Assembly (NCBI GenBank): GCA_026075535.2
Contig: AP026539.1
Location: 11,594,001-11,658,000 of the forward strand
Length of the DNA: 64,000 bases
Origin: Tricholoma matsutake
Taxonomy: Eukaryota; Basidiomycota; Agaricomycetes; Agaricales; Tricholomataceae
Direction: 5' to 3'
A program made the translations under genes and the position numbers. Below the pieces are notes generated by a model that worked only from the letters and a program-made list of their open reading frames with translations, did no database searches and had not been told where the DNA came from. Positions 31,127 through 43,168 of the stretch are shown piece after piece. Numbering within the stretch: position 1 is the first letter of the stretch; the number at the start of each line of letters is the position of its first letter.

Positions 31127-31665
31127 GGTGAGTCACTGGCTGCACAGCAAGATACTTCTGAGAAGGTATGATGTCAGTATTCTGGAAGTACTCCTAATAC
31201 TGCCACCATACTCACCAAGGGATATTTTGCCAGTATGCATACCAATCTAGAATACTACTTCAGTACCTTCAGTACTATCAAAATATAATACAATACTGTC
31301 AAAATACCTCTAGTGAACTATGTTGACAATATTAGGAATACTGTCAGGATACTTTCACAGTACTTCTCAGGAGGTATTGTGCCTTGCACCCAGTGAGTTA
31401 TGGTGATAGGTGCACTTTTGTTGGCAGACGAGTCAGTGTCAGTGAACAATGACAGTGATGGCAATGAAGGCACTGAGCTGGTTGGCTGGTGGTCTTGGCA
31501 TGTAGTCGGTGATGTTCTGTGGTCCAGGAGTGGTGTCTGTCTCCAGCAAGCATCTTCTTGCACTCCAGGTGAGAAGTGGAGTCAGGGTAGAATGGTTGCT
31601 GAGACAGGGTTGCTGAGACAGGGTAGGCTCAGTAGAAGAATGTTGTCTGTGTCAAAAAAAAAAGT
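31127..31665 (-). pseudogene. Gypsy remnant 4, gag N-terminus
   Basis: This is the continuation of the remnant at 23622-25074 across gypsy element 1. A frame at 31563-31318 is Thr/Ser/Pro-rich like the gag N-terminus of gypsy 3. Near 31645-31663 the minus strand reads CTTTTTTTTTTGACACAGAC, like the internal start of gypsy 3, so the 5' LTR should have started near 31664, but I do not recognise one. Confidence 0.45.
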
Positions 31666-31809
31666 AAAAGGCTGCCTGGTTGAGAAGCCTCACTGAGTTG
31701 GACTGGTAGACAGGATCAAAATATCTTCATTGCATGTAAAAGTGGGAACCATAAGCTACTACAATTAAATGAGGTAAAAAAACTATCATACCTTTGTTGC
31801 ACATAAAAG

Positions 31810-32712
31810 TAGTGTTTGAAGGTCTGGTTTTTTTTTGGTTGCAGTTGCCTCAGATTTCACTGATGGTCAGTTGCAGTTCTACAGATTGAACATTTATTTA
31901 AAACCAATGAAAAGCGGTGTTAGTTGGTTGCAACCAGTCTATATAAATAGTACATACCACCTTGAACTTTTGTAGACTACTGCTATCCTAATGAATTTTG
32001 TAGGCTATTAAAGCTATACTAATGAATTTTGTAGGCTACTAAGGCTGTACTAATGAATTTCAGTCACTGATAATGCTATACTATTAATAAAACACTCAAA
32101 AATCAAATGTGGAAAGATGGGGGGCAAGCCCAAGGAAAGTTGATGGAATGTGGGAGCCTTTATATACCCAAAAATGCACACAGACCATGTAGTCACACAC
32201 ACATGTAGTATTATTGTTTATTCACACATGTGACTACATGGTCTGTGCGCATTTTTGGGTATATAAAGGCTCCCACATTCCATCAACTTTCCTTGGGCTT
32301 GCCCCCCATCTTTCCACATCCAATTTTCAAGTGTTTTATTACTAGTATAGCATTATCAGTGACTGAAATTCATTAGTACAGCCTTAGTAGCCTACAAAAT
32401 TCATTAGTATACCTTTAGTAGTCTACAAAATTCATTAGTATAGCTTCAGGAGTCTATGAAATACATTTCAAGTAGTTCTAGTAGTCTTCGAGATTAGTTG
32501 CTTGGGTCAGTTTCAACCAACCTAAGTCTGATGGTGACTGGTTGTAGTCAAACTGGCTACAACCAGTTTTTTGACATGACTAAACTGCACTGAACCGGTT
32601 TGTGCAGTCCAGTCCAGTTTTACTTAGTTTGTCAATGTAATAGAACTGGTTGCAGTTGTGGTTGCACTCTAAAATGGAAAAAAACTGGACTGAACCAGAC
32701 CTTCAAACACTA
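31810..32712. mobile_element. hAT-like element (AAGGTCTGGTT family) with central palindrome
   Basis: Termini are TAGTGTTTGAAGGTCTGGTT at both ends (inverted), flanked by the perfect 8 bp duplication CATAAAAG (31802-31809, 32713-32720). Subterminal words are ACTGGTT/GGTTGCAGT. The core is a large inverted repeat (31985-32460). No transposase is present. Confidence 0.9.
31985..32460. repeat. Large near-perfect palindrome with divergent TATA boxes
   Basis: The arms are about 220 bp with the centre near 32215. Each arm holds GGTATATAAAGGCTCCCACA and CCTTGGGCTTGCCCCCCATC oriented outward. Each arm also has three direct copies of AATGAATTTTGTAGGCTA or close variants. Confidence 0.85.
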
Positions 32713-32720
32713 CATAAAAG

Positions 32721-33634
32721 TGGGAATGAAGGTATCTAATTTAAAAGTGAAATATATATAAGAAAAGATGGCAAGCTCAACTGTGTGTTTCCATAGGGCT
32801 GCATTGGGCTTAGCCATTGTAAGCAATTAGCCCACATCAGAAAATGATGCAGATGATTCTATCTTGGAATGAATGATGCATCAATGAATATAGTGATGTG
32901 TTGTAGTGGGGCACTGTATTATGTCCAGAACTGGGAAGTAGTTGTCTCTGGGAAGTCAAATGTCCATGTGTCCACAGGCAACTGCAGGCAAGTGTTGGTG
33001 GGTGATATATATGTTGTGTTGTGAGTCTGTTGGGGACTTACATGGAGGCTGAAATGATGCAATTAACCAAAGAGGTACATTCAAACTGGTTGACTTACCT
33101 TCAGACTGCCAAGCTATTGTGAGCAAATGGGTCTACCACATCACATTACAATATTACTTTGGCTCTGATGGCTTCCCAGAGTAACCTCACATTCCCAGAC
33201 TTTGTTTGACACTCTGTCCATGACTCAGATGCTCTGGGATGCTCTGGGATGCTCCAAGACACCTTATAGTAACCTGATTGTGCTACAAATATTGAGTCCA
33301 ACCATTGAGGACTGTACCACAACAATTTAATGATACATATCATTACCACTCACATTTGTTGTATAATATAAATTAAATGAAAACAAAAACCCCTTGCACA
33401 AGGACATATCTTGAATCTGACCCATACCCATACCCACAAGAGTTTGTACCTCATACCCACAGGTTTCTAGCTGTGCATTACTGTGGGTACAGGTCAACCA
33501 GGGGTCCTATGTCTACTGGCAGTCTCATGATCAGTATACTACTTCTGTTACATAGTATTACAACTAGTACATACTGTCCTCTGTTCTAATGGGAACACTG
33601 CTCTCTTCTAATATCCCTGATTTACAAAATAATA
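32721..33634. other. AT-rich non-coding stretch
   Basis: No gene is recognised. A short tandem GATGCTCTGG occurs near 33230-33255, and CCCATACCCATACCC words near 33420 resemble the GGGTATGGG-type element ends. Confidence 0.35.
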
Positions 33635-34035
33635 GGGAGGTGCAACCCTCTCATCTAATTAGAACCTTTAAATGACACTATTATAGAGTAGAATCAAGCC
33701 CAAGTTGATAAGAAATGTCCAAGATCTTACCCAAATAAGATACTCTCTTGTCATACCCTACTCCAACATAGATAGGACCACTGCAAAAGAACAGGGAGGT
33801 GTGACCCTCTCATGTAATTAGAGCCTTCAAATGACACTATTATAGAGTAGAATCAAGCCCAAATTGATAAGAAATAACCAAGAACTCACTGAGATAAGAT
33901 ACCCTTTTGTCATACTCTACTCTAATATAAATAGGACCATTGGAAAGGAATGGGAAGGCATGAACCTCTCGTCTAATTAGAGCCTTCAAAAAACACTATT
34001 ATAGAAAGCCCAAGTTGATAAGAAATGACCACGTC
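33635..34035. repeat. Tandem repeat, unit about 158 bp, about 2.5 copies
   Basis: Unit starts GGGAGGTGCAACCCTCTC recur at 33635, 33794 and 33952, each followed by CTAATTAGA, CACTATTATAGA and CCCAAGTTGATAAGAAAT. Copies differ by scattered substitutions and a short deletion in the third. Confidence 0.8.
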
Positions 34036-34379
34036 CTGGAGAGATTTGAAATGACAGATTCACACCCTCTCAGCACACCGAGTACTATCAACTTTAGTAA
34101 CATTCATTATTCAGTTATTCGCACCGGAGGTCCGAATCACTAGACCTACACACTTTTTGGCATGAACAGCTACAGATCAGAGTCAATAGCTGAAGTTGCG
34201 AGCTCGGTGTGGGGGTGTGGGACTTGGATGAGTATCACTTTTGGAAGTCCGTTTTTTAAGGCCATACATGTTCCATCCCGAACATCAACTTTGCTCACAG
34301 TGTGTGAGTCCTTGCTCACTGATTGCCAGTGGACAAGCCATCATTTAACTATGCTGTGAGCCTATGTATCATATATGTA

Positions 34380-37300
34380 TTAAGAACTCCATCTGATAGG
34401 TCCAAACAATTCTTCCAAATGAGCATCCAATTCATCGAGCCCAGGCAGATCAAGATCAGGGTCTGGTGTGTAGGTGGGAGCTGCTTGAACATGACCTTGA
34501 GCTGCAGAGACCATCAAAAATTGTGGTGGAGAATCGAAAGGGACTGAGAAGGGAAGGGTGGAAGGTTGGGCTGGTGGCAGCACGTGAACATTGAAAGGAA
34601 AGACCATGGAAGAACCAACTTCGACTTGCAGTGGCGGAGGAGAATTGGAAGGGACAGAAAAGGGGGGACTTGTATATGAGAAAGGAGTAAGTGGCCCCAA
34701 GTGGGAAACAATGTCATCTGTGCTCGGAACTTGTTGCCTTTGTGCAAGATCGCAGGTATGTTTTGACAATGAAAAGCCAGATTGAATGTTGTGAGTCAAG
34801 TTGTCCCCTCCATCTTTCGCCGTGTCATGGCTAGTGGTGAGACTCGCGTCTTGTGGCCATGGGCTGTTGAACCGTGATGATTGTGGGGAATCTGGACGAG
34901 CTGAGTCTGAGTCAAGTTGTCAATCACAGCTCTTTCCAAACAGGCTGAATCTCTTACTGGATGTTCTGATGTGGACAGTATCCAGGCCATGGATGAGGGG
35001 TATCTTGATGTCATCATATTTTGATGTGGATCGGTTATGCCTTGGTGTCTGACCTGCTTCTTTTTTCCTCTTGTTCAAGCCTTGGAGTTTTGCCTTCAAT
35101 TCTTTCTGAGTTTGTGATGCTGCCAAAAGTTGGTTGTGTACGTCATCGATGCTTGAATCTAGGTTAGCATGGATTGCGTGTTGTTGAGCATTATGAGTTC
35201 AGCGACCAACCACCCATCAAGCACGGTCAACCTCAGTGTTGTGGGGGTTGTGAAGAATGCATGTTGTATTTGTGGCTGCAATCAACACTGCAGTGGAAGC
35301 ATCAAGCACTCGTGCACTAATGTTATGTGAGTGGGCAGCATCACAGTGGCAGTTATTCACTTAATCACATACTGTTGGATGGCTTCCAGTGGTCGAAGGC
35401 CAGTTTCTGTTCTTTGGTTGGTACCTGCATGAGCGGTTTCAACCAGATTTGTGTGGTGTGGTGTTCAGTCCCAAAATTCCCATGGAATACAGGAGAGGGA
35501 TTTGTTGAAACTGGGTAACAACCATGGGTAACTAATCTTGTGTGCATACCAATCTGAGAAAATAGTGAACTCAGTGCACAGTAGAAGTAGTATTAATGGG
35601 TACAAACTACTTCTCAGTTTCTCGTTGGGGTGATCCTTACAAAATGCATGCCATGCAGCAATATCCTCCTCCGATGAGAGCGCACAAAATTTGTTGAGAT
35701 ATTCAATGGCCTGAGACTCAATTGCTCTGACAAGCTCATCACTACATCTGTAGATAAATTAATAACTATCTAAGAAAATGTGCAGGTAGATCGGAACTTG
35801 CCTCTCAAAATGCACTGTACACAGTTTGATGACTGACTGAACGAGCATGTTGGGATCAGTCTCAAGAATGCCACTTTTGCTTGGGTCATTCATCCATAAT
35901 CTAACAATGGCATCACCAAGGCCTTGGACTTGTGCAGCCTCCATGTCAAGAAGAACTGCAAGAAGATTCCCAGTAGTTGGGTCGAAAACCTTAAACTTGA
36001 CTTTGCGAACGGTGGCTTTTTCAATCGACATAAATAGAGCTTCAAATACATAGCCGAAAGCCTCACGAGTTGCAGAATTGCAGTATATGCGTGAAATCGT
36101 CACACCTGGTTGAAGTGAAACTTCAGACTCCTGGCACTGGCACTGAAAAGAAAATAGCCACACTCACACTCATTTGTTGGAGCATGCCAGATAACAAATT
36201 CACACACGTCCAGTTCACCATGGACCTGTTTGAAGGTATAATCCCCAACAAAATACAACACTGTATGAATCAGTGTCACAAGTGCTGAGTTCATCGTCAC
36301 AATGAGCTTAATATTGCCCTCCATCCGAAGATGCCATAGATAGCACTCGTTCAGCGGCAATTTCTGGTCTTTTTCATACTGATCAATGATTCCTGTATGA
36401 ATCCGCACATCATGATGATTTGTATGAGTGAACAAGCAGTTCGACGCACCCTGCCATTGATATCCTGCAGGCACTTCCTTGTCTTTCATCTCTTGGATCT
36501 TTTCCTGCAGGAGCTTCCGTCGTCAGAATGTGTCATGCTTTGCACTCAATGAACACCCGAGAAGTGCAATTGTTGTAGATTCTGAAACCTCATCACATTC
36601 AAGTTGTGGTAGGGAATTGTGAAAACTTTGTGCTCACCATTATCAACCTTGTCGGCTGTTGCACCCAGAATTCCTAACACCTCAAGGCATTTTTGAAGAT
36701 CAGCCTTTGCCTCTTGTGAAGGCTTTTCCTCAGGCCAAGGCAGGTGCAAGTGGTGGCCTTGGAATACTATGACAGCCTTAGGTCTCTTGGGATCATGTGA
36801 TACATATACTATCTTCCTTGCAGGACATTTGCATTGGACCAGTTGACAGCGCACTGAAAAGCCCTGGCAAAAATGGGTATGCTCTGTATAGGTTTCAGGA
36901 AGTCAACACAAATGATTTGGTTGTGAGCTGAACCCAGATTACTGACTACAGTACTTTTGCTGCCCATGGCAAGGATGAATGAATGCATAACAAGCTGCTT
37001 CATATTGATGAAGATCTGGAGATTCAACAGCTTGCCCATTCACCAACTGAAAGAGAATAGTCTCATTGACAGCAGAAGGAATTGGAGTGTATATGTGCTG
37101 CCACTCTTCAACCCTCATCCATTCACTGCATCCAACAAAATGCCCTTTACCCTCAGTAGACAGTGGCTGGATAGTATAATGTTGAGAACATGTGAAGCAT
37201 TACATTAATGATGGACACCTTATGTTTCTGAGTGGCTTTAAGACAGCCCTTCTATCACAACGTTTCTTGCATTTCATCCCCTTTATTAAGCAATAAAATC

Positions 37301-38255
37301 TAGTGAGGAGTGTCACAGAAGATATTGACTACTAGGAAACCAAGTCATACGCATCAGTCACTGCAAGCATGGTTTCACCATCTGCCTTGTTTTGGGCCTG
37401 CTCAGCCTCAAAGATCTCTCTCATCTTTTCCAAATCATTGCCCTCATTGCACTTGTAGCCATCAAGTGATTTGCTATTGAACATCTTGCAATGAAGAGCT
37501 CCATTGCACTGATGCAATGAGCGGCAGGTCAGAAGGCCATCAAGAAGCCCAAGTTTCATGTCTTGAGTGGTGCTGCCATTGGACCCCTTTCCCCACGAGT
37601 CTTGATCCTATCACAAAGATGGTGGTTGAGATTGGAATTTTAGACACAACTAGAGCCACGACACACCTCTGCTTTCAAAAATGCATCTAGCCTCTTCTTT
37701 GCGTTCTCAGGTAAGCCAGCCTTCATAAAGTCTAGAACATATGCAGTGTTGACTTTCGGGACAGGCCAACGGCTCGGAACACTATCAAGATGTTTGACAG
37801 CATCAACTTTGAACTTCCACGTAACAACAAACCTGCCATCACTGTCCCTTGCAAGCTCGCTGTCATGAGTAGGAGAATTCGTATCAGCATTTTCACGGTG
37901 GTTTGGGCCCAAGGTCTCATGCTCAATTTTGACGCTTGGCCCAGGGACAGATGGGTTCATATTGTGTGATATCGCCCATTTGGGATTGTTGAACCTGTCA
38001 CCGCCATGCAATCCTGGTTTGGCTTTGTCCTCACCAGAATCCAGGATCTCAATGACATCATGATCCAAATTGGATGCATGTTGTTTTGAGGGCCAATGAT
38101 TGTGGGTCGCTCCGGACATTGCTTCTTTTGGATTGGTCGACCACTCTTGATCTCGCTGTCATCTGAGACAATGATAATGTTGGGTTGTTTGGCCAGCAAT
38201 GCAACCTGTCGAAAAAGGTAAGTGCAACCAATGTGATCAAACTGTACCAAAACAA
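34380..38255 (-). pseudogene. Mutator-like (MULE) transposase gene with introns
   Basis: Minus-strand exons: an acidic N-terminus with NIIIVSDDSEIKSG and DHDVIEILDSGED (38255-37667); a 59 bp GT-AG intron at 37608-37666; an exon with LGLLDGLLTCRSLHQCNGAL (to about 37335); a zinc-binding region QCKCPARKIVYVSHDPKRP...HHLHLP (about 36860-36720); and a catalytic part with GNIKLIVTMNSALVTLIH, GDYTFKQVHGELD (first Asp), an intron near 36110-36170, then GVTISRIYCNSATREAFGYV and VLLDMEAAQVQGLGDAIVRL (second acidic site) and CTVHFER. The D-T-F and D-EAAQ-GLG pattern and the C/H metal site fit MULE transposases. At least one in-frame TGA (near 36530) suggests the copy is inactive. The C-terminal exons (35126-34380) are poorly defined. 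Confidence 0.6.
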
Positions 38256-38924
38256 ACCTGTTCTGCTTTCACAGCTTCCTGTTTTACAGAAGAAACATTC
38301 ACTTTTCTTTTAGAGGGTCAGGTTGTGTTTTGACAAGGTAATTGTGGACCACTCATGGTTTTTTACCAGATTGTCAGCTCAAATTGTGGAGGTATCACCC
38401 AGATTTTTTGAGGTTGACCCAGCTCATCACATTGTTGCGACTGAAGAATGGGTTGTCTGCAACTTCATGCGGCATATCTATTATCGCTACCTCATTACAT
38501 TCCAGCTTAGGAAATTGATTGATAGGTGACGTACCAAGCCATGTTTTGTATGCCTTTATGGTTTCTTCAGATGCTTCTCGAGGTGTTTCCTCACCCAATC
38601 ATGACCCAGAGCTGCCATGTGAGTAAGTTGAGAGGTGATGAGGAGGGCAGAAAGCAAGACGAGCCATTGGACAAGAGATTTTATGTGGCACTGGTTGGCA
38701 GCCACATGGCCAAAGAAGGAATAGTTTGCATCAGGTGCATATTCAATTCAGGCCATGGCCACAACAAGTGGTGCCATGGCAAGCAGTAGTTATTGGAACT
38801 GTAAACTAGCCCTGTACTAGTTATTTGAAGTGAAAAGTAGTTATTGAAGGTAAAACATGCTATTCGGATGTACAGACCGAATAGCGTAATAACGAATAGT
38901 ACTAAAGTTGTCATACCTCCAGCA
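38256..38924 (-). other. Unrecognised fragment
   Basis: A minus frame at 38598-38395 (KTWLGTSPINQFPKLECNEV; ADNPFFSRNNVMSWVNL) looks protein-like but I cannot place it. From 38785 to 38920 lies a short stretch of TAGTTATT words that may be a MITE remnant. Confidence 0.3.
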
Positions 38925-39338
38925 CACCATTGGACCCTAATGTCCAACTGATCAAAACACCCAATGATGAGCCTCATGATATCCCCAAATACCACAGTGA
39001 GATCAGATCACTTATGTATGCAGCAATTGGCATGCAACCTGATATTTCATTTGCAGTACAAACCCTCAGTCAATTCATGAGCAACTCTGGACCTACTTGT
39101 TAGACTGCTGTCAAACACATATTCCAGTATCTTAACAGCACTCTTAATCTTGGTATTGTCTACCAGAAAAAGGGAGAAGTCGGACTCCTTGCATACTTGG
39201 ATGCTGATTGGGGATCAAATATCAATGATTGAACATATATTTCTGGATACTGCTTCCAGATGGCAGGTGGCCAATCTCTTGGCAATCAAAGAAGCAACCG
39301 ATGGGCATTATCTTTGATGGAAGCTGAATACATGGTAG

Positions 39339-40537
39339 TAGGGCATGACATGGGTATGGGTAACACCCTGATAATATGGTTATGGGTATGCATGGTTATG
39401 GGTACAGGTCAGAAGTTGCCATACCCAGGCAATACTGCAACCTGTTCCTGCAGTTTTACAGGTTTTTATGGGTATACCAATAGCCATGTGACCACATGAC
39501 TTTGTTGATCTATGTCAACAATCATTTGACAATAATATCAACAACAATGACAACAAAGACAGCTATGACAATGGCAATACCCCATGGCTCTGGCAACCAC
39601 CCCCTCCCTCATCTTTTCCAGGCAACAACAGCAACAATGGCCCCTCCCCACTCCAATGTGAGCAGGGTGATTTCTGGCTCTATTCTAGGCAACACCAGCA
39701 CCAACAGCCCCTCCCCCACTCCAAATGTGAGCGGTGTGATTTCTAGTTTGATTCTAGGCAACCATAGCCACCACCACCCCCTCCCTTGTTGCAAACATGA
39801 GCAGGGTGGTTTCTTTTGTTCTTGGTGACTACAGCTACCACTCCCCCTCCCTTGCTTCAAATGCAAGCTGGAGGGAGGTATCTTTTGGTTCTAGGCAACA
39901 ACAACAATGGCCCCCCTCCCTCACTTCAAACATGAGCTGGAGGGGGCTATTTTCTTTTTCTAGGTGTCAACGATGACGGCTCCCCCTCCCTCACTTCAAA
40001 TGCGAGCTGGAGAGGGGTTTATTCTGTTTCTAGGCAACAATGATGACAACTCCCTCTCCCTTGTGTGTAACGTGAGCTGGAGGGGGCTGTATTCTGTTTC
40101 TAGGTGACAACAACGATGGCTCCCCATCCCTCGCTTCAAATGGGAGCTGGAGGGGGGGTTTATTCTGTTTCTAGGCAATGACAACAATGACTCCCCCTCC
40201 CTCGTGTGCAACACAAGCTGGAGGGGGCTATCTTTTGGCTCTAGGTAATGACAATGATGACTCCCCCTCCCTTGCTTCAAACACAAGCTGGAGGGGGCTT
40301 TATTCTGTTTCTAGGTAAAGATGATGATGGCTCCCCCTACTTCAAATGTGAGTGGGTGGAAAGGTTTTTTAGTGTAGTAATATATATAATTATATGGATT
40401 TAGAATAATCCTGTAGAAAGCTGCCTGAACCTGCAGTACACCACATGTAACTGTGATAATACCACACCTTACCCCATAGGGGTATGGTGGGGTGGGTACC
40501 CCAAAACATACCTGCAGGTTACCCATGTCATGCCCTA
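39339..40537. mobile_element. hAT-like element, TAGGGCATGACATGGGTA family
   Basis: Inverted termini TAGGGCATGACATGGGTA are flanked by the 8 bp duplication CATGGTAG (39331-39338, 40538-40545). It interrupts the copia RNase H, and removing it with one duplicate restores the frame at MEAEYMV-ESLAK. Subterminal words are GGGTATGGGTAAC/GGTTACCC. The interior is a minisatellite of hairpin-forming units. Confidence 0.9.
39640..40345. repeat. Minisatellite of about 60-70 bp hairpin units
   Basis: About ten units each hold CTCCCCCTCCCTYGCTTCAA, then a partly complementary YGAGCTGGAGGGGG, then TTATTCTGTTTCTAGGCAAC and an ACAATGATG-type spacer. In each unit the Y-containing bases on the two sides change together (TTGC/GCAA against CTCGC/GCGAG). 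Confidence 0.8.
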
Positions 40538-40850
40538 CATGGTAGAAAGCTTAGCAAAGTGCCAAGTCATATGGCTGCAAATGCTCACTTCTGAACTCAG
40601 CATCCTGTACTCTGGACCCACCAAACTCAATGTAGATAACCAAGGTGTGATCAACTACTCTCACAACACCATCAATCACAGCCATACAAAACACATTGAC
40701 ATCCAGCACCATTTTGTATGTGAGAAACTAATCTCTCATGGGATCAGCATTCAGTACTGCACAATAGAGGACAACTTAGCAGACATACTTACCAAGGCAC
40801 TGCCAAGACCAAAACACAAGGATCTTGTTAGGTGGATAGGTATAACATAG

Positions 40851-41261
40851 GTGTCAAGGGAGAGTGATGAATAAGCAGTAGTCATATTAGGCAACACCAA
40901 CAACAACACTGATTATAGTAGTAAATTACTAGTAATGATGTGCCCACAAATATTAATAACACAGACTTCTAATCACCAAATTAGATGACTGATCAATGCA
41001 TCAATAGGTTGCATAAATATTTATTGTAGATAGTTTATGAATAATAGACTATCCAGTCCTCTCTGTTCAACAGTCAGTGCCATGTGTAGGATTACAGCAC
41101 TAGGTGAATGTCCACACTGGTTGGCAGTGCCATGTGTCAGATCAAATGCATGATTCTCTCTCAAAGAACCGGTGCTGAAAATTGTGCTGGTAAAATATAT
41201 CTCAAATACCCAGGCTAAAATTAGTGTGCTGTGCATGTGGGCCCATACCCCTTTCATCCTA
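40851..41261. other. No gene recognised
   Basis: Directly after the copia stop there is a purine tract (gggagag) that could be a polypurine tract followed by TGATGAATAAG, so this may be a degraded 3' LTR. I cannot confirm this without a second copy. Confidence 0.3.
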
Positions 41262-41838
41262 TGGCACTGATCACTTACACACCGCTATTTTTGTACAAAC
41301 TTTTCTGGTCCTCCAAAAAACAACGATTTTCTTATTCCTCTTGTAGAAGCACTCCTTTTAGTGATAAGAAAATATTGTATTGAGGGTTTCTTATTAGCTT
41401 CAAAACTGAGTGAGAAAATTTCTCAAGCAGACTTCAGTTTGGCAGGTGGTTACATTTTTACCTCTACAACTTGCAAAAAAAGGGGTAGTTCTTATCCCTC
41501 TTGTATAAGCACTCTTATATGTGTTTTGAAGAGGTTGTATTGACAAAATACTGATATCACAAAAACTGGAAGAGTATTTCATGATGAACTATGGTGTGAA
41601 CAACAAAATCCAATTATTGTTTCAAGTTCATTATACCTGTTTCTGGCATTTGCAAGGTTATTCATAGATGGGCACAGCAGTACTCAATCCACATCAAAAT
41701 TTTCACACTATTTACTCAACCTCAAATGTGCTTAAAAATAGTTCCTGACTGTGTTTTTTTAGGGCTAAAGTTTTTTTTTTTTGGGGCAGCCAGATTGGCG
41801 GTTGCACAAAAGTAGCAGTGTGTAAGTGATCAGCACCA
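41262..41838. mobile_element. 577 bp MITE with TA target
   Basis: Long imperfect inverted ends (TGGYRCTGATCACTTACACA, then CYGCTAYTTTTGTRCAA) are flanked by TA at 41260-41261 and 41839-41840, like Tc1/mariner-type MITEs. The interior has an imperfect direct repeat (TTCTTATYCCTCTTGTA at about 41330 and 41490). Confidence 0.65.
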
Positions 41839-42177
41839 TACAATCTCCTCCTGCCCAACTTTTGACTTCTTCTGACCAGATCTGACCAGAACCAAATCCT
41901 CCTTTGCCCCAAGTTTCTGCACTTGACAAGACCAGTAATTACAGTTGAACATGTACCATACTATAGCCTGTCATTACAGTACATTTATATATGAAAAGGA
42001 CATAATTGCCTGTATCAGGATCATTTATTTCTGACTCCATGCTCCTGTGATCAAATTATCTACAGAGGGGTTTTACAAAGATTACAGCATATATTGAATG
42101 ACCTCAGACAACCAAAAAGCTGCTGTACAATGTTAATTGCCCCATTTATGAGGTAATAACATCCTGTTCAGGAGATC

Positions 42178-42633
42178 ATGGGCTCTGCTGAAAAGTTGAT
42201 CCCCTTCTTCAACCTGGAGCAAGACACAGACAGTTGTCATGATTTTTGGACAGATGAAGGCCAAGCAGGGCTGCAGGATCTTTCTAATGGCAACCCTCTG
42301 GCCTTATGTTGGCACCAGCTGGTGGGTGCCCTGAAGATGGTAGAAAACACCTTCCTCAAAAAGCTGATTTTGCTCATGGGCAGCATTGGGCTTGGAAAAA
42401 CAATTCAAGTGGCTGCATTTGTCGCTGTTCTCATGTGGTATCATGAATTTTGCTATGCACAGCAAATTTCCAGAAAAGTTGTGTCCTTCCTTTCAGAGGG
42501 AGAAAGATCTGAGATTAAGAGCACATTCGGTAATAGGCTGTGTGTGAAATCTATGCCACATTTTTGCCAAGCCTGCCTGTGTGATCAGAAATTGCTGGAA
42601 CACTGCCATTGGAGCTTGAATTCTACTGGATGA
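42178..42633 (+). pseudogene. SNF2-type helicase fragment
   Basis: The frame contains LMGSIGLGKTIQVAAFVAVL, a Walker A motif of SNF2/helicase type, preceded by LALCWHQLVGALKMVENTF. No other helicase motifs follow. It is a fragment of a repetitive agaricomycete helicase-like family, probably captured or relic. Confidence 0.5.
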
Positions 42634-42731
42634 GTGATAATGCTCATGATCTCTGGCTAGCATGGCAACACCTTGTCTTTTTTTCTGCTACTGCCATAGC
42701 AGCACTTTACCTTCACTGTCTTTCAATCATT

Positions 42732-43097
42732 ATGGCAAACTCTCAGGCTGCTAGTACTGTGTCTCAACAATGGGCTGATCATGAGACAGAGACCATCCTT
42801 CTGTACTTTATTAACAACAAGTCAGAGATTGGCAATGCAGGCAATTTCAAGAAGAAGATATACACTGCTGCTGCCAGAACCATCCCAGGTCAGACCTGGA
42901 GCTCATTACAGGTGCAGACTAAATGGCAGGCCATGAGTTCAATCATTGTACTTTTTGAACTGATCATTAAGAAGAAGAAGAAGAAGGTGGCACAGGAGAA
43001 GGAGGAGAACCTTTACAAGGTAAGTGCATGGTTGACACATTTCCCTCCTCCCAGCATGCTCAACTCTATTGTTCCACACTCCATCCAACTCCAATAG
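42732..43097 (+). CDS. Myb/SANT-like DNA-binding protein, partial
   Basis: From ATG at 42732: QQWADHETETILLYFINNKS, then NFKKKIYTAAARTI and a conserved KWQAM with a Lys-rich stretch. This is the Myb/SANT-like domain found with PIF/Harbinger-type transposons and in many fungal proteins. A GTAAGT donor at 43020 after a Lys codon suggests that the gene is spliced; the frame after that point is probably intron. The rest of the gene seems cut by a hAT-like terminus at 43169. No Harbinger transposase was found nearby. Confidence 0.5.
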   Translation: MANSQAASTVSQQWADHETETILLYFINNKSEIGNAGNFKKKIYTAAARTIPGQTWSSLQVQTKWQAMSSIIVLFELIIKKKKKKVAQEKEENLYKVSAWLTHFPPPSMLNSIVPHSIQLQ

Positions 43098-43168
43098 GAG
43101 TCAGAATCCTGAACAGAGCACCACATCTCAAAAATGCTCAGCTTTGAACCCAATGGTGGAAGAGGGTA

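Larger units (their letters stand above)
38925..40850 (+). pseudogene. Ty1/copia 3' end: RT tail and RNase H, interrupted
   Basis: The plus strand reads LDPNVQLIKTPNDEPHDIPK, SLMYAAIGMQPDISFAVQTL, LAYLDADWGSNIND and LSLMEAEYMV up to 39338. After the hAT-like insertion it resumes with VESLAKCQVIWLQ, TKLNVDNQGVINYSHN, HTKHIDIQHHFV and ADILTKALPRPKH, ending at a stop at 40848-40850. The motifs DADWGS, MEAEY, DNQ and KHIDIQHHFV are those of copia RNase H. One in-frame stop (C-stop-TA near 39102) is present. Confidence 0.85.

Noticed and set aside
38795..38920. Possible MITE with TAGTTATT words
   Set aside because: I could not find matching inverted ends or a target duplication.
39640..40345. CRISPR-like array of regularly spaced repeats
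   Set aside because: Eukaryotic context, variable units without unique spacers, no cas genes, and it lies within a hAT-like element.
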